A stretch of DNA of 64,000 nucleotides. It comes from Acholoe squamosa (Eukaryota > Annelida > Polychaeta > Phyllodocida > Polynoidae). Of the stretch, positions 1-13,580 are shown piece after piece. Position 1 is the first letter of the stretch, and every line of letters begins with the position of its first letter. The notes beneath the pieces are model-generated. The model did no database searches, was not told the origin of the DNA, and worked only from the letters and a program-made list of their open reading frames with translations. The stretch is taken from contig OX439044.1 in the NCBI GenBank assembly GCA_949317995.1, positions 20,050,641 through 20,114,640 of the forward strand, given 5' to 3'. A program made the translations under genes and the position numbers.

Positions 1-1035
1 TTCTTTTCACACATTCTCTTCTTCACAATGTAGGTTCTCACAAGATAATTTACCTGTAGTGTTCAAAAACTATGTTGCCTCTTTTCAACAAAACGGTTGC
101 GCAAACTGTTATGGATGGGATGGATGTAGAGCGCCGATTATTGAACTGCTATATCTGTTTAATGTTTAATTTCCAATGGACACTTTTTACTGAGTAAACC
201 ATAGAGGTTTACTATCAAAGTTCATCTGTAATCTTTTAATGCAATCGATTGCAAATGGTTCCTCCCAACGATTCCCAGATCGATTACCACTGGAAGCAAC
301 GATTGTATAGGTTTGCAAGATTTTGTACCTGGCACTACCCCAGTATAAACACTGTGTCGTATTATGGAATAGGCGTCTTCGATCTTTTAATCAATGAACT
401 CCTGGGTTCTGAAGCTTTCTATGGTATAGCTCCGTGTGCAATGTTAAGACTTCATTACCTAGATATGAGAGCGAGTTGAGGGTGACAGAGTACATTATCT
501 GTAGACTAGTTGTTCCCCATATGGATATAATCTATAGTTTATCCTACAGACCATCTTACTTTACATAACATACATGTATCTGAATTCAAAATCTCTTGGC
601 AGATGAGGATAAGGGGTCTCCAAAAATAAAGTACAGTATTCAAAATTGGGGGCAATCGCTTTACTACTAAGTATAAAATTTGGAGATATCCACTCTATAG
701 TCCCGGAGAACTTGCTACTTGAAAATGGAATGTTGTAGCAATGCACGTATCTCTATAACTAATAAGAAATCTCTCTGTTTCCAAATGAAGGAAACTGTGA
801 GAACTCGTGGGGAAAAACCGCAAGAAAAGGGATATTTCATGAAGAATGAGAAACAGAAGGACAGTTTCTTACGGACCTAAAAGCCTATGGGAAAAGTTGG
901 AGAGAGTAGGTTCAATGAGTGGCGGGTTACATGGGCTGGGTTACGTGAGATGGGTTAGGTGGCAAGCAGAGCTTGTAGGGGTGACGAGGGGGCAGCAGGA
1001 GGTGAGGTGAGGATGGGGATCCAGCAGAGTGAGGG
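1..1035. other. No gene seen; AT-rich then purine-rich DNA
   Basis: Only short open frames without recognisable protein features occur here. From about 900 the DNA becomes purine-rich with irregular GGGTTA/GGTGAG words. I see no splice-flanked exon, RNA gene or transposon end. Confidence 0.6.
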
Positions 1036-1070
1036 GTGAGGGCAGGGCACACTCACAGGATCAAAGACGT

Positions 1071-1142
1071 GGTCACGCAACCAGGATCAAGGAGGATCTA
1101 CATGCCAAGGTCAACCAGGGTCACACGGTCACGTGGTCACGC
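1071..1142 (+). promoter_or_regulatory. GGTCAC array with a DR4 nuclear-receptor-like site
   Basis: GGTCACGC occurs at 1071-1078. GGTCACAC, GGTCACGT and GGTCACGC then follow head to tail at 1119-1142 with an exact 8-bp period. AGGTCA at 1108 and GGGTCA at 1118 are separated by four bases, the DR4 spacing used by thyroid-receptor/LXR-type heterodimers; the array itself gives DR2-spaced half-sites. The central CACGTG is also an E-box. Repeats and spacings are read directly; receptor binding is inference. Confidence 0.4.
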
Positions 1143-2034
1143 GGCTGGTCGCTGGTCATCGGCGTGTCGGGATGTTGGCCATGACAGAAGCAAAGGAATC
1201 AGTGACAATGTCAAAGGGATTCTCTTGAAGGGATGTGACGTCCACGCTTTGATTATTGTCAAGGCTTGGCATAATGGAATTCACTATAAATGCTTGCAAA
1301 GTCTGATCTTCATTGAACCTGCTAGTGACCCCATGCCCGTTGGATTGAGGCCTTCAGATTGGCAACTCTAAAATGTCTTTAACGGGATTTTCTTTACATG
1401 TATTCGCATGTCATTCCAGTCATTTCACTGTAATTAACAATGGACTCTAGAACAGGGGTTACCCCATGCTTGTGATAACTTAAAAATTGCAATGATCACT
1501 ATTACCACACATAACACGGCCAAGTGAATATCTTTTGAATTGAAATACAGTTGGATCAGTTTAGGGTCTATGCTACCCAAGAGGCCCCCTAGTGGAAAGA
1601 TATGACAAAAGACAATTAAAGCTTTACTGTAAAAGGAAAAACGGTAGTTTACCATGCAGTTTTTCAGAGGTTTCAGAGGCAATTGCATTTACAGTGATTC
1701 ACTGTAGAACCACGGTGATTCATATATTTGAGTGTCCTAATTTGTATCCGTAATTTCCTTCTTTTCTTTCACTCGTTGAAAATGTATTTCGCCGACATGA
1801 CACTTTTCCTCGAGTCCTTGCTCCCTTTTGATATTTTCATGTGGGATGCTTTATTGTATCGCACTTGCTTTAAGCCATAGTGCTCTGATGCATCATGCTT
1901 ATGCGTCACTTGCTGAAGTTGCTCGGCCAAGTGAATCAATAGACTTATGTCATGGAATACTGTCAATATCAAATTACAATACACTGTGTTTGTTGACCTT
2001 TCCAACAGTTAACTGCAGGCAGTTCATAAAGTAG
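1143..2034. other. No gene seen
   Basis: Short open frames on both strands, none with a recognisable domain or convincing splice sites. The only notable site is a CTCF-like match at 1581-1595. Confidence 0.55.
1581..1595 (-). promoter_or_regulatory. CTCF-like site
   Basis: The minus strand reads CCACTAGGGGGCCTC, matching 13 of 15 positions of the bilaterian CTCF core (CCASYAGRKGGCRSY), including the CCACTAGGGGGC part. Confidence 0.35.
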
Positions 2035-2180
2035 TGACCGTCTTTCTCTGCTCTCCATGCCCCGTCACCCATCGGTGGACAACAGACGCCCGGACATGCG
2101 CACCAGGCGTTCTGCACATGCGCAACACCCTCCCAGATGTCGGTCACGTGGCTGCAAATGGACGTACTCTCCAAGCACGT
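2035..2180. promoter_or_regulatory. CpG-rich islet with CATGCGCA words and an E-box
   Basis: CpG density rises sharply against the AT-rich surroundings. Two near copies of the NRF1 half-site occur about 20 bp apart (ACATGCGCA at about 2094 and 2116), followed by GGTCACGTGG near 2145. Such spacing is typical of a small promoter or enhancer, but no transcript feature is visible. Confidence 0.3.
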
Positions 2181-2804
2181 CATCTGGCGGTCTGTCCCAA
2201 GGAGGATCTTCTCAATGAAGAGGCAAACTGATGGGAGGTTGACACTTCAAATTAATTCATATGGTCGATGAAGTCTCTGGTACCTGCAAAAGAGACGTAC
2301 TTTGTTGTAAATGGGTAGGAGAATGTTGACTCTATAATCGAGTGCCGAGGTATAACATTATCTAAAGATACACAATCTGGCAGTAATGAAATGATCTAGT
2401 TTTGATTGTCTCATATATGCATTGAAACGCTGGTAATGGTGATAATTGATTTACCATTGCCGTCAATGTCCCTCAGTCCACCTTCAACTTCAGCCAATTC
2501 CTATTACCATGAAAGAAATTCATTTTTGAATCTTGAGGAATTAATTTAGGCATTACGAGAAGAGTCCTTGATATGTAAATTTCCTTTTCATTCAAATATA
2601 AACGGGATTATTGGGATAGATTATCCCACTCTCCACTCCTTCACCAGGCAGGGGCCATATTGGTGCATTTTGGCTTGAAGAAAATCTATAGCTAGCATTT
2701 GCACTAAAATTGTGTATCACTATATGGTTTTACATTCGAGATTAAGTATATTTTTGAGGAGAGATAGTGTGGAAGTCCAAAAACAAGGTCCTACCCTCCC
2801 CCCA
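2181..2804. other. No gene seen
   Basis: AT-rich sequence without convincing coding frames or repeats; it borders the inverted-repeat element that starts at 2805. Confidence 0.6.
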
Positions 2805-3687
2805 CACTCTAAAAAATGTGTTTTGTTTTTAAACACTTTTACCTGTATTTAAAACACTTTCTTGTAACACTTTGTTAAACACATTTTTGTGCAAAACACA
2901 ACACACTTTTTCAAAAAGTGTTTAAAAATTCAAAAGTGTTTTGATTAAAATGTGTTTTAGATGAAAAAGTGTTTAAATGATTCTGAGAATAAAGTGTTTA
3001 GGTTCAGAAAACATTTAAAATGAGCTTCAGGCATATTTATGCCCTTGCTATTATTTCATTTTCCTTATTTATAACCAATGGTCCCAGTTTTAGGATTAGT
3101 GAGTCCTTCGTACTGCATATTGCTGTCTCTCTACAGGTAGAGAATATTGAAGTTATGTTGATAGCAAGTTGATGAATGTTCATCATCCAGTTATCAACAT
3201 TGATTCTGTGCTGACCAGGCTTGGCCTACAGTCAAGATGAGTTCAAACACATTGATGCACAGAGTTAGTCAGAGAGTTTAGGACTGGGATGTATGTATTA
3301 ATCCTGAATGTTACAAAATGGGTGTTTATCATGGGTTACATTGGAATCAAGGTATTGAGAAGGTAATTTTTAGATATTTCTTTTACAAATCCATTCTAAG
3401 GTAAAGTGTAAATGTGACGTTCTATCAGGATGCTGTGTATCATTATCATTTATACTTAAATTCAGACATTTGTGTCCATATCAATGTTACAATAGTACCA
3501 TCATAGGTGGCCCCTGCCACCTGGTGAGTTGGATTGGAACCAAGTATTAAAACACTTTTATAAACCTAAACACTTTTGCAGGAAAAGTGTAAAGTGTTTT
3601 AGGAAAAGTGTTTAGATGATGAAAATGTGTTTTACCAAAAAGTGTTTTGGTAAAATATGTTTTAGTTAAAACACATTTTTTAGAGTG
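2805..3687. mobile_element. 883-bp non-autonomous foldback DNA transposon with AAGTGTTTTA arrays
   Basis: The left end reads CACTCTAAAAAATGTGTTTT (2805-2824) and the right end is its perfect reverse complement (3668-3687), a 20-bp terminal inverted repeat. Next to each end, about 200 bp on the left and 140 bp on the right, sit dense copies in both orientations of a roughly 10-bp word, AAGTGTTTTA/TAAAACACTT, about nineteen by eye. The central part (about 3010-3547) lacks the word and has no transposase frame. CACTNTAAAA ends with subterminal word arrays resemble hAT-type elements, whose transposases bind such arrays; I could not find a clear 8-bp target duplication, so the superfamily is inference. 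Confidence 0.8.
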
Positions 3688-4286
3688 CACATACACACAT
3701 GTTGGGGGTGGGGATAATAAATGCCCCACGGTTCCAACACCACCACTGTCAGTGTGTTTCCTTAATAATGCAGGGATACCCTGGTAGGGTGCCAATAACT
3801 CGAAAACTCCACAAAAACCGCGCATCCAATTGTGGTCCCTGTGATCTTAACACAACCAGCACCACTCGGTGGCAAAAGGACACACAACCCTCCAAGGGTG
3901 GTCCCTGCCCTGCAGAACAGCCTCAGTCAAGCCTAAACTTTGTAGGCCCAGTTTAGGCCTTGGGGTGGGCGGTTTCAGGTGTTTGGTTCATGCTCGGTTC
4001 ATTGGACATACACACCTCCTGCCTAACAACCAGCACCCATCAAGGCGACCGCCAGGCCCTGGGACGTGACGTCATCAAAGGAAGCAGTTTGTTTTCTACC
4101 TCTGTTAAGAGAGAGCGAGATGAGGGTGATGATGCTGAGATAGGGAGTTGGGTGGGGGGTAGGGGTTGTCTTCTGGGTGGGTGAATGTTAAAGTTTGGCA
4201 CATGCCTCCTTGTGTGGTTAACCTATGTGTGTCTATTCATATAGCACGAACCAGGTAACCATTAGGGGGCCCACTGTATTGCCATG
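3688..4286. other. No gene seen; one CRE palindrome
   Basis: Three overlapping short open frames look like shadows of C-rich DNA. The palindrome TGACGTCA (4067-4074), a CREB/ATF consensus, is followed by TCAAAG. Nothing else is supported. Confidence 0.5.
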
Positions 4287-4526
4287 CACTAAGAAAAGAA
4301 TCTTACTCACTTGAGTCTAGATCCAGACTCAGGCAATGTCGCCAACATGAGTATGATTTCAGACTCAGCCTGATCCTTGGATGATACCAGAGTATCACCA
4401 AAGGATCGGCCTCAGGATCTGCCAGAGTATCACTCCAGGATCAGGCTGAGTCTCAAAATATACTCCTTTTGGCGATATTGCCTGAGTCTGGATCTAGACT
4501 CAATTGAGCAGTATTTTTTTTCAGTG
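4287..4526. mobile_element. MITE, family A, copy 1 (240 bp)
   Basis: The two halves are reverse complements over roughly 55 bp or more: the left arm has GAGTCTAGATCCAGACTCAG and the right arm its complement (CTGAGTCTGGATCTAGACTC), with ends of the form CACTRARAAAA. An inner pair of inverted GACTCAGCCTGAT segments extends the foldback. There is no coding capacity. A second copy with the same design lies at 44567-44811. No convincing target-site duplication is seen. Confidence 0.8.
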
Positions 4527-4785
4527 TGGCTTCCCCACATACCAGTCACATAGGTATTGCTTCAGAACATTATACATAGACCCATTTCGGTAACTGTCTA
4601 CCGCAAATAAGTACTTACTTTTGGAAAAGGAAAACATGGACTCAAAATAAGTTGGAAGTTTGCTATGTAAATACATGTAAATAACGTATAACATATTGTC
4701 CATATTCTTTCCACGAGGGATGCACGTGTATATTATAAATGCTATTTTAAAAATGACAACAGCAAAAAGAAAATGTTACATCGAG

Positions 4786-4861
4786 AGTCCACTAGGCTTC
4801 TGTCGCAGAAATTCATATAGGAAATGCGTGGCTCATTTGCGCGACAGAGGCCAAGTGGACT
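4786..4861 (+). mobile_element. 76-bp hairpin element, copy 1
   Basis: A 21-bp stem, AGTCCACTAGGCTTCTGTCG and one more base, pairs with 4841-4861 with only two non-Watson-Crick positions around a 34-nt loop. The same stem and a recognisably homologous loop occur, inverted, at 36603-36678, also exactly 76 bp. No protein is encoded. It may be a very short MITE or a hairpin-RNA-related repeat. Confidence 0.75.
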
Positions 4862-4997
4862 ATGGGTTTTACATGTGCTAATACAATGTGTCACAGCAAT
4901 ATCCTATACTAGGGAACTTAAAAGAAAATTAAGTAGCACATTTGTATGCTGCTTGCTTTAAGAAGCCGCTATATCTATATTAATGTATCTCTCTCTG

Positions 4998-5012
4998 AGC
5001 GCCCTTTGGTGG
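4998..5012 (-). promoter_or_regulatory. CTCF-like site
   Basis: The minus strand reads CCACCAAAGGGCGCT, one base from the best CTCF core CCACCAGAGGGCGCT. This is one of the two best CTCF-like matches in the window. Confidence 0.45.
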
Positions 5013-5159
5013 GAATGATTCGTGACCGTTGCATTGTGTACCACTCATAGCCAGGCACCGTGAGAAACTTTCCACAGGTGCAGCCATCCATATAACACGT
5101 CCTTCTAGTCACTTATATGTCTGCTGACGGCATTGGGCCTCTTCTTCCACTGCATGCCC

Positions 5160-5420
5160 TCCTGCAGACAGCAGCCCCGAGGCGTGCCGTTGCTGCCATC
5201 GGGAGCCCCTGGGGGTGAGGCCCGGGAGGACATCAAAGCCCCATCGGTCTCTCATGTCGCAGAAAGGCGTTACGGTCACAGGTGGGGCGGGAGGCCGGCG
5301 GGTGGGGCCTGATCTGACCGGCCCTGTGGCCCCTCACGCCCGTCACCGCCCGCCAGGCACCAGCACGTGGGAGAAGGCCACGATTCCCTTCACACCTCAG
5401 TTGTTAGTGTGACGCCCACC
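5160..5420. promoter_or_regulatory. GC/CpG-rich islet
   Basis: GC-rich stretch with several CpGs, GGGGCGGGAG (Sp1/KLF-like) near 5284 and an E-box AGCACGTGGG near 5363. The frames open through it reflect few stop codons in GC-rich DNA. It may be a regulatory islet; no start site is identified. Confidence 0.3.
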
Positions 5421-5886
5421 AGGCACCCTCAGCTCTGTGAACTTTTAACGCTTTTATCCTACCATCTCTCCCCCTTTATTCCCCATTCACTTCAGTGGTA
5501 GATTGATACATTCCTCTGTTCTTACACTTTAGCCTTGGTCGTGTATCACGGCGTATGTGCACACTAGAGTAGGCATGCTGTGTTGGAGAGACCTTGTCCT
5601 TAACGCTGTTTCTAAATGCAGCCAAACATAAGTAAATGTTTTGAACGCAAGCATGAGATGTTTCTCAAGAGTTAGTGTAAGCTGGTGATCATTTCTTAAC
5701 AGTATGGACAAAGGAATTCTGTGTTCCTTTAAAATCGTCACCAACAACAGTCTAGAATCATAACCTACAGGTATATCATAACTTGTCCAAGACGAGAAGA
5801 AACGCAGTGGCTAGCTCCAGTGCTAGATAGCTACAGCGGTATATGTACATAGGATGTGTCTGGTCCGAGAGCAAGCCGGGCCGGCG
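5421..5886. other. No gene seen
   Basis: AT-rich sequence with short frames only; no repeats or RNA signatures recognised. Confidence 0.6.
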
Positions 5887-6010
5887 ATAGTAGTAGTGGG
5901 AAATGTCCTTTGGGGTTTGGCATCTCATTGTGTACGGTCGTGAGTAGTATAGGGAAATGCGCATTAGCTCACGGTACGCCCCGTACACGACCATAAGTAG
6001 TACAGGAAAT
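5887..6010. repeat. Three copies of a GTGAGTAGTATAGGGAAAT-like word
   Basis: Copies lie at about 5887-5904 (diverged), 5940-5958 (GTGAGTAGTATAGGGAAAT) and 5993-6010 (ATAAGTAGTACAGGAAAT), all on the plus strand. An imperfect inverted pair GTGTACGGTCGTG / CCGTACACGACC surrounds the second copy. The same word recurs at 39635 and four times at 48972-49605. Confidence 0.5.
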
Positions 6011-6404
6011 GGGCATTTGTGACTGGCATTCACATGTTTATAATAACGATCCTGCCAGCGCTAGATACGTGTGTATCATGAATGATAGGCCGGAGGATAT
6101 TGCCCAATATTGCTATGCGTCATCTCTACAATATTTGTAACCCAATGCAAGAAAGTGGCCACCTTATATTGCGGCCTTTATATAGGGGACATTGCTCAAT
6201 AGTGACAAGGCGGAGGATTCAGTGCCAGAGTCAAGTGGGAGCACAATAAATCCTGACACAGAATGTCCTGTGTATATCACACCACTGCACCATAGAAAGC
6301 ACACATAAAGCACGACCTATAGCCTCCCAGCTCTAGGCGGCGGACTTTTAGTACAGCCGCCTCGGTAACATGATGTAGTACTATGACTGGGCGTTACCAG
6401 GGTG
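6011..6404. other. No gene seen; small GC hairpin
   Basis: Mostly AT-rich. A short stem GGCGGC/GCCGCC around 6337-6361 is the only structure noted. Confidence 0.5.
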
Positions 6405-6560
6405 AGAGTGGCCTCGACTCCACAAACCCCCTCCGGCCTGACCTCCACCGACCTCCGGGCACCTCGCCCCTCCCAGCCCGGTCTCCTGACCATCGATCCC
6501 CGGCCACGCCCGCCACAGTTGGCGCGGAAAATCCGACCCCGCTTACCCCTCTTCCCAGCC
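6405..6560. promoter_or_regulatory. CpG-rich islet with an E2F-like site
   Basis: C- and CpG-rich stretch containing TTGGCGCGGAAA (6519-6530), a close match to the E2F/DP consensus. It also has CATCGATC and several CGCCC words. No exon or start site is evident. Confidence 0.35.
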
Positions 6561-6954
6561 GCAGCGATAGATCTTTCTTAATTACCCCCTTCCTTCAACC
6601 ACACACCCATCCCTTCCCCTCGCTACTCGGCTGACCGGCTTCGTAACCCAATAGATTGAGGGTTGACTTTGTATGCATGCCTGACGCCCATGGCTGCAAT
6701 ACCAGCAACCCTACTACCGCATCGGTGCTCATTTTCTTTTGCATGGCCTTCCCAACGCCGACATTTTTATGAATACTTCCTCGTAGCCACACCTATATAT
6801 ACTGGTGGTTTTATGCTGTTTACGTCTATACTACTGACAGAGATCTAAAATGACCACATCAGTCTTGTACAAGGAGAAAGGTTGGTTTTATACTAAAGCA
6901 CATAGACCACGCGCACACTCCCTCTGCGGCTCCTATTCTCCCTCTAGCCAGAGA

Positions 6955-7180
6955 ACCTGTCGGCCGTGAACATTTCTCCATTTGACCAGGCAAGCCGGCC
7001 GGAAGAGCACACCAGTGCCACCACGTGCCGCGCCTGGTAATGAATTACCCCCACCCTCTCATGGCGTACGTCTTGCCTTCTTCTTCCTACGGGGGTCACA
7101 GCTTTGGTACCACGATGTTTCTGCGGGGTCGACTTTCTGGGCGCCACGGGCACGGTCGATACTTCTATTCCGCTGTCTTG
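6955..7180. promoter_or_regulatory. CpG-rich islet
   Basis: CpG-rich segment with the E-box CACCACGTGCC and, just after it, GTAATGAATTAC, a near-palindromic pair of homeodomain TAAT cores. Overlapping frames on both strands have no recognisable protein content. Confidence 0.3.
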
Positions 7181-8158
7181 AACAGGACAGAATGCTATCA
7201 ATACAGGGGGTGGGTAAAGGGTAAAGGTGACAAGGGTGAGATGTGGGTGTGTGTTGGGGGGTGTATATAGGTGGGAGAGGGGGGGTTAGTTCTGACACTA
7301 TGACACACAGGGCAAGAATCCTCTGTGACCTTCTACTCTTCCAGTAGGTAATGAATGTATATATTGATCAGTAATAATAGCATACAGAATATTTCATGAA
7401 TTAGGTAGACTGTCTTGTACTATACTTCACAAATAACTGGACGTCTATGCAGAGGCGTATACGAAGCAAATGTCCTACGCAGGGGTCTCGTTACGGGGGC
7501 GCTATATATGTTTATTCCTTATTCTGGGCTTAGGCCTGTGTATAGGAACTTCCCATTATTGGGGGGTCCCCCTTTCCTATACAATTGCTATTATATGTAT
7601 AAAATGTCCTAGATCATAGACATAAGTACTATCCCAGACATAAGTGCACGATTCAAAGCATTCATTATAATGGCTTTATCATGCCTTTCTTATTCACAGG
7701 GTGCAACGCCCTTCTGAAACAAACGTAATGGCCGTTAGTATTCTATCCTATTCGCATAGGGGCATATTGGCTAAGTTAAACCTCCATTAAGGTGCCTTCA
7801 TGCTTGCCATATGAATATATTGATGTTAGTCTGTTGTAATATCATAAACAGACCTATAGATCTTATCCACCAGGTTTAAGTCTGGGTGCACATGTGATAC
7901 ATTCAATATAGAGAATAACAATACACCAAAATAGACCATAGATAAAAGCCTATTATATTCAGATCAGGAGAAAATAATAGAAAGGACTCAGTGGCATATA
8001 ATATACCATTGAAGACTGCGTGGAAAGACTTCATTGAACACTGTGGTCAGACGCTATTTGATGTTATTTCAATTCGATTTCTCTGCCCCTGTCTGCCCCT
8101 GACCGTGTGTCTATACTACCGGTCTCTGGCTCTCATGTATGTGTGTCTGTTGGGCTTT
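7181..8158. other. No gene seen
   Basis: A G-rich GGGTAAAGGTGA-type stretch (to about 7290) is followed by AT-rich DNA up to the microsatellite. No supported coding or RNA feature. Confidence 0.6.
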
Positions 8159-10319
<2,161 letters not shown>

Positions 10320-10510
10320 TGAAATTTGTGGCGGCGGTGGGGGCCGGTGCCCCCCGCCTGTCCCCAGGGTTTAACGACAGGGGGCCAGCCTACCCCCCGG
10401 GGGTACCCTGACTCCCCGTCACCTGGAGGACAAACAGACGCTGCCTGGAGGGGTCACGTGACCTGAGGTCATGTGACCTGGACGCCGGGGGTAACACAAT
10501 GTGGGTTTAG
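10320..10510. promoter_or_regulatory. GC-rich islet with paired GGTCAYGTGACC palindromes
   Basis: GGTCACGTGACC (10452-10463) and GGTCATGTGACC (10467-10478) are separated by three bases. The first is a perfect 12-bp palindrome that contains GTCACGTGAC, the CLEAR/M-box consensus bound by TFEB/MITF-type bHLH-ZIP factors. The surrounding 180 bp is GC-rich with G and C runs. A regulatory role is inferred from the motif only. Confidence 0.4.
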
Positions 10511-10540
10511 AGTGACAGAGAAGGTTTGACGGGGAGCTGT

Positions 10541-11070
10541 AAGTTAGAATGAGTATGAAGGTTTCTTTTTTGGGTATGGAGAAGGCTTGTTGGTGAGGTT
10601 TAGAACTGGGATGTAAGTTTAAGGGTATATGGAAAACATGGGGCTAGAATGCCTGCATAATTAGAATGAGGATAAATGTTTTGGGAGATATGGGGAACGC
10701 TGGTTGATGAGGTTACAATGAGGATGAATGTTTCGGGCACGGAGAAGGTTTGTTGGTGAAGTTAAAACATGTTAGTAAGGTTAGAACAAAGGTGTCTCTT
10801 CTGGAGTATGGATAAGACTTGTTGCTGAGGGTAGAGGGAGCATGGAAGTGGGACTGTTTGGAGGCTAGGTTAGTGAGTTTAGAGTGAAGATGTAAGTCTG
10901 GGCCTATAATTTATAAGGAAGGTATTTTTGTGAGTTTATAGGGGGGGGGGGTGTAATCTTTGGCTATGAAGAAGGCCTACTGTGGTTTGTGAGATAATAG
11001 TGAGAATGGAGGGTTGGGACTATGAGGAAGCATGTTGGTGGGATTGATGGGAGATGTAGATTTTAGGCTA
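10541..11070 (+). repeat. Degenerate minisatellite, period about 50-68 bp
   Basis: Diverged units of the form GTTAGAATGAGGATGAATG, then TTTYGGG, ATGGAGAAGG and TTGTTGGTGAG recur with starts near 10543, 10600, 10660, 10711, 10779, 10829, 10878, 10934 and 10990. Units have drifted in length and sequence, so the array is old. No coding potential. Confidence 0.7.
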
Positions 11071-11590
11071 AAGAGGGGGAAGGTAAATTATAATTGCTCA
11101 AGTAATCTGAAACAATTTGAGATAACCTAGCAATCTCAGCAGATGAGAAACTGTTTCATGGCATATTGAAAAGTGATTGTTGGCACATGTGATTCACCTA
11201 CTTTAAGGTGTTCAGAGATTCCCATTAAATCCTTGAGATGGCAGTGTGAAAGTACTGGCAGTGATGAGAGCCCCGGGTGCATGTTGGGAATGGTGGTGCC
11301 TCTGTAGATGGTTGTCAATGTGATTGGGGAACATCCAAGAGGCCGCAGGGACAGTTTGTCAATTAAAGCAGAACTAATACTTTAATGTAATTTACATTAT
11401 AATCTTATCTGCCTATCACGTCTCGCCGCGGAAGAAGTACAAATTACATTGGTGAATCTAACTGACTCTGAGGTGACTTGATTAAGAGACTAAATGACTT
11501 GATGAAGCATTCATTATGTCTGCTTGGAACCTAATAGTTGTCGTGTTCTACTGTAGAACCCAAAATGAATAATAGTAAGAAGCATATCCT
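11071..11590. other. No gene seen
   Basis: AT-rich spacer between the minisatellite and the C-rich tract, with short frames only. Confidence 0.6.
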
Positions 11591-12245
11591 CTCTTGTCCA
11601 ACTATACCTACGCCCACCTTAAACCCACATCATCCATATTCCCTTCCATACCTCCTTTCTCTCACTTGTCAATCTACATTTTAATCCATCCTCCCACCCT
11701 CTCTTCCATCTACTTATCCACCCCATCTCATGATCACCTTCCTACCCATCCCTTCAGACACATCCTTAGTCAACCCTTTGCTAACACCTCCATCCACCCC
11801 TTTTATCTCCCTTGAATACATCCCTTTATCCACTCACACCTCCATCAACCTCCCCACCCAGCTTTCAGTCTCATCCACCCATGCACTAGCCACTCCCTCC
11901 GATCCATCCATTTATCATGCCAACGGCCTCAGCTCTTAACCAATTCACTCAAAGTCACCTTTCCATTCCTTCCTATGTTCACCGATCTACCCATCCCCCG
12001 ATTAATCCAACCCCGATCCACCCATCCATCCATCTGTTTGTCCACCAATTTTAATAATCACCCATCCATTAATCAATATTTCAGCCCCAACCAAAATAGC
12101 TAGCAAACTTTTCATCCAACCATAGTTCTACCTCTTACCGTCCATTCACCAACCCACCTTGTAGCCACCCATACCCTCAACCATCCAGCCTCTCCCTTCC
12201 TTCCATCCATCCACCCAACCATCCACCCACCCAATTATTCCCTAA
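11591..12245 (+). repeat. CCATCC/CCACCC-rich low-complexity tract
   Basis: Irregular pyrimidine-rich DNA built from degenerate CCATCCA, CCACCC and TTTATCC words, purest at about 12200-12235. The Ser/Pro/Thr-rich frames through it (for example 11594-11939) reflect this composition. Confidence 0.75.
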
Positions 12246-12274
12246 TCCAAAATGCACCACAGTCCCGTGTCCTA

Positions 12275-12430
12275 CTGTAGATGTCGAGGCAGCGGAGCGG
12301 CTGAAGAAGGCTGAGTAGGGGAGACAGTCAAAGGTCTGGCGGGCTGCGTGGGTGGGCGGCCGGAGAAGAAGACGAGGTCTGGCCTGGTGTCATCCCGAGC
12401 CTCGTGTGGCCGCCGATAAGGCTGAATGCA
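12275..12430. promoter_or_regulatory. CpG-rich islet
   Basis: Abrupt CpG-rich stretch (GGCAGCGGAGCGGC, GGGCGGCCGGAG and similar) between AT-rich flanks. No exon, start site or strong known motif stands out. Confidence 0.25.
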
Positions 12431-13264
12431 CCACTATCTGATGTGCCTAGGGCTGGACCTGTGACTGGCGGGAAGTCCCATAGGGACCTAGGTTGGGAGG
12501 TGAGCGTTAGGAGAGCCCAGAGAGGCTGAGGTTACGATGGTAATCCTCCTGATTGACGTGAGAGCAGAACCCCTAAAATTGTACCTTATAATGATATGGA
12601 AGGGTATCAGATCAGGGCTTCATGGTCATGGTAGGAAATCTAGGTAATTCTGCATACTTGGAGACTCGATTATGATAATTAGAACAAAATTGTCCAGGCA
12701 TTTGAAGCGAAGACTCCACACATGACCGCTTGCATCTTCAGGTTTTTGCGATTATATATCATGCTTTTGACACCACATTATAGCTTTAGAATTCCATACA
12801 GCCACCTGATATGATAAATTAAAAACTTTTTAAGTTCTATAAAACATGAATGCAACCTTTAAAAAATAGTATATCCCTGTTATGCTCAGGTTTAATGGCG
12901 ATTTGGTATGAGCAAATATCTTTTACATGTATACTTAACCACCTCTAAAGATTCATGGCTCGCTTTTACATGACATAATTATAACACATCAGCATGTTAC
13001 ATTGTTACATAGCCCCCCCCCCCCAAGAGAAAAACAGTAACAAAGAAATATGCTCTGCAAAATCAGTCTCGAATTGATCAAACCTAAATATCTAAACAAC
13101 TCCCTGTACAGGTCAAGTTCATTGTGTTCGGTGAAAGCCTGCCAAACAGATGTCTGACAACTCCCAAGACGTTGATCCTTAGGCCATATGTTCAGTTCAA
13201 TCTCTCCGTCTCTATAGTCTCTAACTCTGTTCTCCCCACATCATTGACAACACACCAACAGATG
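12431..13264. other. No gene seen; C12 run at 13013-13024
   Basis: AT-rich sequence. The only low-complexity item is a 12-base C run. No supported coding or RNA features. Confidence 0.6.
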
Positions 13265-13580
13265 CCGCCTGCTAACAAGGGCCTCTCGTTCAACCCTCGA
13301 GAAAATGCGAGAGGCGACGAGAATAGCAGGGCCACCCTTGGCGTCCCTTCTCTCATTCCCGACCGCCGACACTGGGGACTCTCAGTTCCCGACAGCGGCC
13401 TCAAGTGGAAACATTTTAGGTACACGTGCCTAAAACTGGCCTAAAACAGGCGGGCGTCCGTCGTGGAAACGCCCTGTTGAGCAGACGACAAGAGAGGCCA
13501 TGAGGACCACTCATGTGGTGGCGTTTGTCGGTGGCACCGCGGGTGGCCTAGTTCACAGTGGCTTAGTTTTGATCACAACT
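13265..13580. promoter_or_regulatory. CpG islet with GCAGACGAC
   Basis: CpG-rich islet holding an exact copy of the recurrent word GCAGACGAC (13481-13489) next to CGTCCGTCGTGG. A 106-codon plus frame and a 77-codon minus frame overlap here; both are best explained by scarce stop codons in CpG-rich DNA. It may be a promoter or distal element. Confidence 0.35.
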
